NCBI GenBank assembly: GCA_911728455.2
Contig: OU452224.1
Coordinates: 3,348,001-3,412,000, forward strand
Length of the DNA: 64,000 nt
DNA from: Marthasterias glacialis
Lineage: Eukaryota > Echinodermata > Asteroidea > Forcipulatida > Asteriidae
Reading direction: 5' to 3'
Positions 53,153 to 62,100 of this stretch are shown here, one piece after another. How positions within the stretch are numbered: the stretch's first letter is position 1; every line of letters begins with the position of its first letter. The notes beneath the pieces are model-generated. The model did not search any database and was not told where the DNA came from. It was given only the letters and a program-made list of their open reading frames with translations. A program made the translations under genes and the position numbers.

Positions 53153-56100
53153 CTACAAACAAGTTATCAAATGAAATGGTTAGTTTTATGAAGTTAACTC
53201 TTGCCCAACCAGAGATCCATGTGTGTATTGTATTGCTTAATATAAACTTATTAGGTATTAATTTATATATAATTGATGTATTTATGTGTAATTGATGTAT
53301 TTATGTATAATTTATGTACTTATGTATACTTTGCCTGTCTGAGAGACAGTGGTGTGGGGGGGGGGGACAAGGCAGCTGCCCCCCTGTTGAGCATCTTGCC
53401 CCCCCCCCCCTGCCAGCCTCTGGACACCATGAATTTTGCTATAATTAGTCAATATTAACAGGTTTGAAACGGAATATAAAATCTCAATTGTTACCAAGGA
53501 AGCTACCTATAATGCCACAGTGAGAATGTGATGAAGAACAATGGGCAGTGTCTGCAACCACAAAAAAAATGCATTCTGCAAATCACGCCTCCAAAAAACT
53601 ACTTACCCGTAGATCAGTTCATCTTCCGACTCGTTCAGCATGGAAAAAGTTGGATTGTCTTTGAAGTATGAATCTAGGCGGCAAAATTCACGGAAAAAAC
53701 AGAGTCAGACAAACAGTTGATATATTTCTCCTAGCTTAGGTAAGATTGTACATCAATGATGCAACTTCACAAAATGTTAATGGCATCCACGTTACACTGA
53801 TCCCAGCTATCAAAAAAAATTTGTTTTCCTCTAAAATCACAAGACTGGAATGATTTTCAGAACTTGACATGTATATATCTTTTGGAAACTTGGGTTCACT
53901 GAAATGTTTCTTGTTTTTCAAACTTTCCGTCTACGTACCTTTGTGTGCATTTTTGGAGGGTGAATAGACGAACGCCATGGTGTAAAGGTAGTAGTTCAGC
54001 AGACTGTAGAAGGCCAGAAACTCTGCAGGTACAACGGAGTTAAGGAAAAGCATGTGCAATACAACCCATTCAACTCTTGCAAATCAATCACAGAGCCATC
54101 TTGGCCGTTGTTCTGTCTGCCAGTTTGTACTGAGAGGTACAACATCCAAAACGGCAAGATGAACAAGCTGCCATCATATTTCAAGACACTCCAAAATCAA
54201 AAATAATAACAGTGTACATCATAAATGATGCTCCTGGCGCCTTATTATCAAATCAGGTGGAGATTGTTAAGAATGATTTTATGAAACGAAACGGCCATCA
54301 TACAACACCTTGAAAGGGATACAAGGTGAGATGGGTCATATTGCTGCCAGACCACGCCAGAATCACAGGGGTAAAACCCTTCTCTTTACGATAAGTGTAC
54401 TGGGTTCTTTTGCGTGCATTACACAACACACAGCTTTACATCCCATCCAAAGGACAAAGCAATAATTGTCAATATTGTCTTGCTTAAGGACACAAGGGTC
54501 AAGACCGGGACTCGAACCCACACTCTGCTGATCAAAAACACCGGAGCTTGAGTCCAGTGCGCTGGACCTCTCGGCTGAGACTCACCAACATAATTTGAGT
54601 CTGCCTTCATACCCACACTCTAACGGACAGAAACACCAAAGCTTGAGTCCTGTGCGCTGGACCGCTCAGCCATGACACGACGTTGAAGATACTGCATAAT
54701 TTCATCTATGCCTAGCTAACTGATTGGGGGGGGGGGGAAGAGACCGGCTAAGGTAAAGAGTCTTGGCCAAGGGTAATGAATACAGGAATCTTATTTAAAT
54801 GTACAAAAGGATATAGTTCTTGTAGTATGTAGAGAGCTCCGATACAAAGTTACCATTCAAGATTCCAATACCAAACCTCATTACAATGACGGCCACACTG
54901 TGAACAGAAAGCAGAACAAGACAATCAGTTGAATTAGTCAACTCTAATATACAGGCATGAACTCATCAACCCCCCAAAAGGAGGAAAATTATCGGCAAGC
55001 TAATATTTTCAGTGCGCATTTCTAAATGAAAAGTGCCAATATGATGTTTAACAAAGGGTTAGTATGGGTCATAGAGGCCGAAAAATAGGATTTTTATTTT
55101 GGATGCAAAATGAAAAAATAATTATTTGTTTATTAATTTTTTTTGCGTGTTGGCCACGCAATTTGCGCTAGATTGTGCAATGGGAAGTACCCATACTGCA
55201 ATTTTTTAAACAAAATGCTTTTGCTTCTGATCTTTTGTTTGTTAATATTAATGCAACGAACAATTACAATGCTCACATTTGACACAGCAAACACGCCATC
55301 ATAACTGGCCAGTCAAGTTTGTGAACAACTTCAGCGAGAGGAATTTCGTCAACCTGCTTTTCCAACCATTGTGTTCTTTACGCCTTTCATCGACAGTTTT
55401 CTTCAGATCTTTTCCTCCATTGCAACCAATGGTATGTTTTCTCTCAAGTTGACGCGGTAATGTTTCACTGCACGATGCATGCTTCCTTGCAGAATTTTTT
55501 TTGTTTTTCAAAGTGTCTGTTTTTCCGCCGCATCCCAACACGTGAAAGATTAATAGAAAAACTCTGGAGCCAGTCTCTGCACATGTACAGTAGAATGTAT
55601 GCTGTACAAGGAGCATTGTGTCTGTTTCTAGACTGTGTAATGCCTTTACACATGTAAACTACCGCGGACCAGACTTTATCCGTCGATATCATGATGTACA
55701 TGACTTGTGTGTGTTTTTTTCTAACTCACGCACGATAATTGTATTTTTAACTTTTAATTCAGCGGGATTTATTTTTCAAACGTGGATTTTTCACGAACGG
55801 CGGGATTTTGTATCAAAAACGGGAAATCCGCGGACCCGCTGAAAAGTTGCATGCCTGAATATAGAGCACAAGGGACAATTTCAAATAGCTCGGTCCACGT
55901 TCATAGAGCTGTTTAAGTAGAAAATGTTGGTCAAGAATATTCTACTAAGCAAAAATAAGCTCGACACCAGTCAGAAATGGTACATGTGACATGATGTTTT
56001 GGCTGGTAATTATGCTTAATTGTTTTGTGCTTAGTTATTTTTAGAAGCTCTTTGTGGAAATGCCAACACCTGTAGAAAATGCCCAAACCTGTGGAAATGC

Positions 56101-59100
56101 CCGAAACCTGTGGAAACACCCAAACCTTATGACTCTGATAAGACTGAGCTGTCAGGCAGAGTAGGCGTGTTAAAGCTGTGAGTACGGAGCAGTGTTGTAG
56201 GTCTTGAGACCCGTCTCAGTATCAAGACCGGTCTTGAGACCCAATTTGTTGAGGTCTTGGATGTTTCCAGCTCTCGATTTTGAAGACTCGGTCTCAGTCT
56301 CGGAGCAAAGGTCTCGTGACAAGACCTTTCGAGACCTTAATTTCGTGACTGACCCTAGTAATCGGAAAATGACATGGCAGCATTCACTGGTCAATTTGTC
56401 CTTTTCACTATTTATCGTTTGTCTGTTCTTTATGCACAAATGTTCACAGCAGCGGTTCAGCGTTAAAAATCCATTAAAAAAAAAAAAAGTTGGCTGTGAA
56501 AATTGTTTTACTGTTTACAGATTTGTCTCGAAAAGGATGTCTCGGTCTTCGACTAAAACATTGGTACTGAGTCAACTCAAACTAATTCACACCTGAAAAT
56601 GGATTTTGTAAGATTTTAAAGAGTCAAGACTAGTGTGCATAAGACTTACCTTACAGCCACAACAAACAGCATCAACAATGTCATGAATCGCAACCGAAGA
56701 TCTGAAAAGGATGGGGGGGGGGGCAAAATTATGAACAGTTAAACAAAAAATGCATTAACCATTCCTAAAACAAAATGGTATCTCAATAATTTCACAAAAA
56801 TGCTATTTTAAGGTTAGCACAAAAAATTTTCAATTTCCACTTTCAAATAGTAGCAGGCTTAAACTCAGTCACGATTATACTTTGCAAAAAAATTGTTAAT
56901 GGCCTCATGTTTTGACCCTAGCAGAGTCTTTCTCAAAGGCTAAATGATAACGTAACACACACACAAGTATACTGGAGTAACAAAAGCAGTCAAGTAGAAA
57001 GAAGTGAAAAGAGAGAGGCAGATAGCAGTCAGGGGGGGAAGAGTCTGGTTTAACCACAATAAGTTGGAAACACAAGAGACAAAATAAAAAGTGGGAAAAA
57101 TGGGGACAACAAATTTAATTAGTGAACGAGACAGATTTAAAGAGGGGGGGGGGACACCTGTGGAAAAGGAGAGGGCAAAGACAAAAAGTAATTAATAATT
57201 TCCTTCTTGTATGTTCAGACCATGGGGTTGAATGGTGTGGAGGTGCCTTATCCACAGTTTCTCCCTACTCAGACGAATAGTCTCTCTGTTGTTACTATGC
57301 CTGAGGTATTAACATCATTAGGCGAAAATAACTTTGATGGAGGCCTGGTACTTCATTCTTGTGAGGACAAGGAAGTTTTCTTTTTTTTCTAAAGGCACCT
57401 CTATGAGGCAAACTGGAATTTTTACAGGAACCTTTCCAGAGGCATCAAGGCAATGTCCAGGGGCCAATTTCATAGAGCTGCTTAACCACAAAAAGTAGCT
57501 GAGCACAACAAAATTATGCTTACCAGAATAAGGTTACCGACCAAACTACCATGCTGCATGTATAACATGTGACTGGTATCCTGCTCATTTCTGCTTAGCT
57601 GAAAATTTCTAAGCAATTTTTTTCTGCTTAAGCAGCTCTATGAAATTGGGCCCAGGGGCATGGAAGTGATTGTCTCCATTGCCTCTATGAAGTATCCGGC
57701 TTGGTGACGAGTAAAAAATGATCGCTAGGCGCAGTTTATGGAGCAGCACCTGCCCAGCAATGGGTCCAAATTAAATGAGAAAACTACTTACTCATATACG
57801 GGAGGGACTTGAGCTCTGTGAACGCTCTGATGATCAGGAATACCAGATAGAGTAGATACAGTCCTCCAATTACTAAGAAGAATATTACAAGACCCTGCAA
57901 ATACACAAGAAATTTCCAATTATGTAAGGGACTTACCTGCCATATAATTGGAATTATATGAGGACGTAGGAGGAGAGACTCACACTGTATTATTGTTCCT
58001 TGTAATACGGTTTGCACCACCCCTTTGAAGAAAATGGTTCATTCCTTCATTCATAAAAATGCAAATTAGCTGTAGTCCCCCCAGGTATAAGACCATCATG
58101 CGACCGTTGAACCACGTCTCTTTGTAGATCTAAAACTAACCAAGCAAAGGCCTGGCTGAGGCTGACTCACAGATGGGTGGGAACTGAAGAAATCTGAGGC
58201 GCCGGGAGGGAGTGTGAGTCTCTCCTCCTACGTCCTCATATAATTCCAATTATATGGCAGGTAAGTCCCTTACATAATTGGAAATTATATTTCGTCCTAG
58301 TCGTCAGACTCACACTGTATATTTCATAGCTGTGCCGAAGACAGGACTGCTTTTCCAAATTCTTGTGTACCTTCCACATCTCGTTTGTAGAATTTTGTGA
58401 AGGTGTTAGCTGACGACCAATCTGCTGTTAGCAGGATTTGAGCTGTTGACACTCCTAACCGTGCAGCAGCTGAAGTGGAAGCTGCACGTGTAGAATGAGC
58501 TTTAAACTGGGAAATGTCTATCCCTGCTGCTGCCATGACAGTTTTCAGCCATCTTGCAATTGTGGATGAGACCACACAGTGATGAGGCTTGCCGAAGGAT
58601 AAAAACAGTCTGGTTAACTTCAGGTTGTTCTGGCTCCTGAAGGGTTTGGTTCTGTTGATGTATTCCTTCAGTGCTAGGAAGACGCATAGTTGAGGATTTG
58701 ATGAGAATCGCTCTAATACCACACTTTGCACAGGCCTGTATGCTGTCGAACATTTGGCCTGGGCTACTGGAGCAAATTCAAATGCTGATTTAGATCTTTT
58801 CACATGTTGTAGATCTAATGCCAATAAAGATGAACAGCGTCCTGCTGTTACAAGTGCCACCAACATCGCTACTTTTAGTGTCAATTGACGTAAGTTTAGT
58901 TCTCTGTTGGTTGGAAGAGAGCTGAGGTAGCGCAGAACTTTCCCAACATCCCAAGTAGAGCAATACTTAGGCTTAGGAGGACGGATGTTGAAGAGGCCCT
59001 TAAAGAACCTCGTCATCAAGTGGTGTTGTCCGATTGGTGCATTGTTTACATGAGCATGTGCCGAGGAAATGGCTGACCTGTAGACATTGATGGTCCTATA

Positions 59101-62100
59101 CTGGAGACCATCCTCTATTAGTTGATGAAGAAATTCAAGAATTTGTGCTAAAGGTGCATGAACTGGATCAAGTTGTTGTTGAAGACACCAGCGACTCCAG
59201 CGTTTCCATGAGGAGTTAAACTGTGCATTTGTGCCTTTTCGCCATGATGACAGGATAACTGAAGACACCTTTTGCGAAAGGCCTCTTGTAGCCAGCGCTT
59301 TCCTGATAGCACCCATGCGGCTAATTGTATTGCATCCTGCATTGGATGGGGTTGACCGTTGTGGCAGAGTTTGAGAAGATCTGGACGCTTTGGAAGCAAC
59401 AATGGTGTTTGTGTTGTTAGCTCTAGTATCAGTGGATACCAGGGCTGTGTCTTCCACACTGGTGCTATAAGTAGCACTGTGGACTTCTCTACTCGAACTT
59501 TCTGAAGGCATCTTGAGAGCAGGGAGAACGGAGGGAACATGTAGCCTGCCAGGTTGTTCCAACTGATGGAGAATGCATCTACCCTCCATGCCAGAGGGCT
59601 TGGATGCCATGACACGAAGTTGGGGAGTTGTTTGTTCAGACGTGATGCAAACAGGTCGACTGTTGGCTGAAATTCCAGAGCTTGTAGAACGTTTCTGAAG
59701 ACTTCTGGGAGTAATTGCCATTCTGTGCGATCGTTGAAATGTCTTGACATTTCGTCTGCTGAGATGTTCTCCACTCCTGGGATAAATTCTACTGTCAGTG
59801 TAATCCCTCTGTGCAGGCACCATGTCCAGATCTTGATTGCTAGGTTGGACAGTTCTTGAGAATGTGTTCCCCCTTTGTGGGTTATGTACGAAATGGCTGT
59901 CATGTTGTCTACTTGTAGACAGATGTGTAAGTTCTGTCGATGGCTCACCAATGCTTGAAGGGCATAGTACACCGACAGTAGTTCTAAATGATTGATATGC
60001 AGATTTCGTTCTACTTTGGACCATCTGCCTCCAGTCCGGATGTCTGGCATCATGCAAGCACCCCAACCTTGTAGCGACGCATCTGTTTGTAGCGTTATGT
60101 CCGGGTTCGGAATAAGAAGTGTCTGACCATTCCAACTCTTTACACAACTGATCCAGGTTTCTAGTTCTCTTTTGGATGCCTGGGATAGGAGTACTTGTGA
60201 CTCGTACGAGTTGTTTTTGTGTAGTGATACAATCTTGTCTTGTTGCAAGCTTCGGTAGTACAGAGGTGCTGGGAACACTGCTTGTATGCTTGACGACAGT
60301 CGACCGATGAGCTGGGCCAATTCCCGGACTGTTAAGGTCTGAGAGTTCAAGATGTCCTGGCAGTGATTGACGATGTGGTTGACTTTCTCTGCTGGTAGAG
60401 ACAGAGTCATTGTATGGGAATCGATGCAAAACCCCAGGTAAGCTAACCGTTGTACTGGATGGAGCTGTGATTTCCCCCAATTGATGAGGAAACCTAGTTG
60501 CTGTAGCAGGCTGACCGTGAGCCCAACGTTTTCTGTACACTCCCTTTCGGATTTGCCCAGGATAAGGATGTCGTCTAGGTAGAACACACATCGAATTCCC
60601 TTTTCTCGCAAGTGTGCTGCGACTGGCTTCAAGATTTTTGTAAATGTGCGAGGAGCGCTTGACAGCCCGAATGGTAGGCAAGTAAATTGGAACAGGATGT
60701 TCTGCCAAATGAAACGAAGATATTTCCGATGATCGTGATGAATTGGGATCATGAAGTAAGCGTCTTTGAGGTCGATTGTTGTCAAAAAGTCTCCCTGAGT
60801 TAGCAGATCTTTGACTAGCTTGATACCTTCCATCTTGAAGTGTTCGTACTTTACAAACTTGTTGAGCGAACGCAGATTTATAACTGGTCGAAGTTCCCCA
60901 GACTTCTTGGGAATTAGGAACAGTGAAGAAATAAACTGGCCCTCCACTGGTATTTCCACAGTGACGGCCCCTTTGTTCTGTAACTTCTGAACCTCTAGTT
61001 GAGCAATCTCTACTTGAGACTGGGAATCCATAGTTGTTACCGGCACTCTGTGCTGTAACTGGAACGGAATTGAAACAAAATCTATTTTGTGTGCAGTCAC
61101 CGATTGTAGTATCCAACTGTCCTGTGTGAGGGATCTCCAAACGGGAACAAAATATTGAAGACGACTTGTCTGCAACTCTGAGCAAACTACTTTTTTGTCT
61201 TGGAATCCTCTGAACCTCGGTCAGCTCGAAATCTGCCTCGATTTGGCGCTGCAAATTTTTGAGCTCCATACTTAGACTTGTAGGTTGAGCTTTGTCTGCC
61301 TTGGTATTGGAAGGGGCGGCTGCCACGAAACTTCCGGGTCATTGCAGAGTAGTAAGGGGAGAATTTATTCCCTTTAAATGAAGAAGAAGTGGATCCTCCA
61401 GACTTGGTTACTTTAGCAGCCAGCTTGCTTGCCTTCTCTGCTTCCTCTATGTCTTTGGTCAAGTTACCTCCAAACAAAGCTTCTATAGAAGGAGAAATAC
61501 GCTTGAGGCTGTCAAATCGTCTGTCCAGAAGATCATCAAAAGCATGTTGTCTAGACAAAGCCAGGCTTTGGCTCGCTGAACCAAGCAGAATGAGTGCTGA
61601 TGTAACATGCTGCAACACTAAACTAGTATCAACCGACTCTGGGCATGAAGTATCCACCAAAGCATCAAACAGGTGTGTAAGAGGCAAAGCTACCTTCAGC
61701 AGATGATTGTGGGAGTCTTTCAGCTTTTCATCTTGGGTTACCAAGGAAGATCGAGCTTCCTTGAAGGAGGATTTCACCTGACTCGGCAATTCCGGGGCTT
61801 TAAAATATTTTTCCTGCTCTGTTGGGACCTGGTTGGCTTGCAGTTCCTCTCTGAAATCTTCATGTGCCAATTTGTTTGAACGGAGTTCTTCCCACCATTT
61901 AATAACCTTCTCTGTCACTGGAGTGCCCACCGTTTTGCGATGGGGGTTACGAAACTCACCGGTAGGTAAGTCGGTGTCGCCACCTGCGACGATCTCCACA
62001 TCCGCGGCCGTGTCGCTGGTGGACCCAAAATCATCTCTATTTACGGGGATACCTCCAACCCCAAACGGACTCACCGACACTGGTGGAAGTGAAAGCTGGC

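Noticed and set aside
59317-61326. First 670 codons of the 1,000-codon DIRS frame as a real protein domain
   Set aside because: They overlap pol in another frame and show no domain pattern; kept only as a finding.
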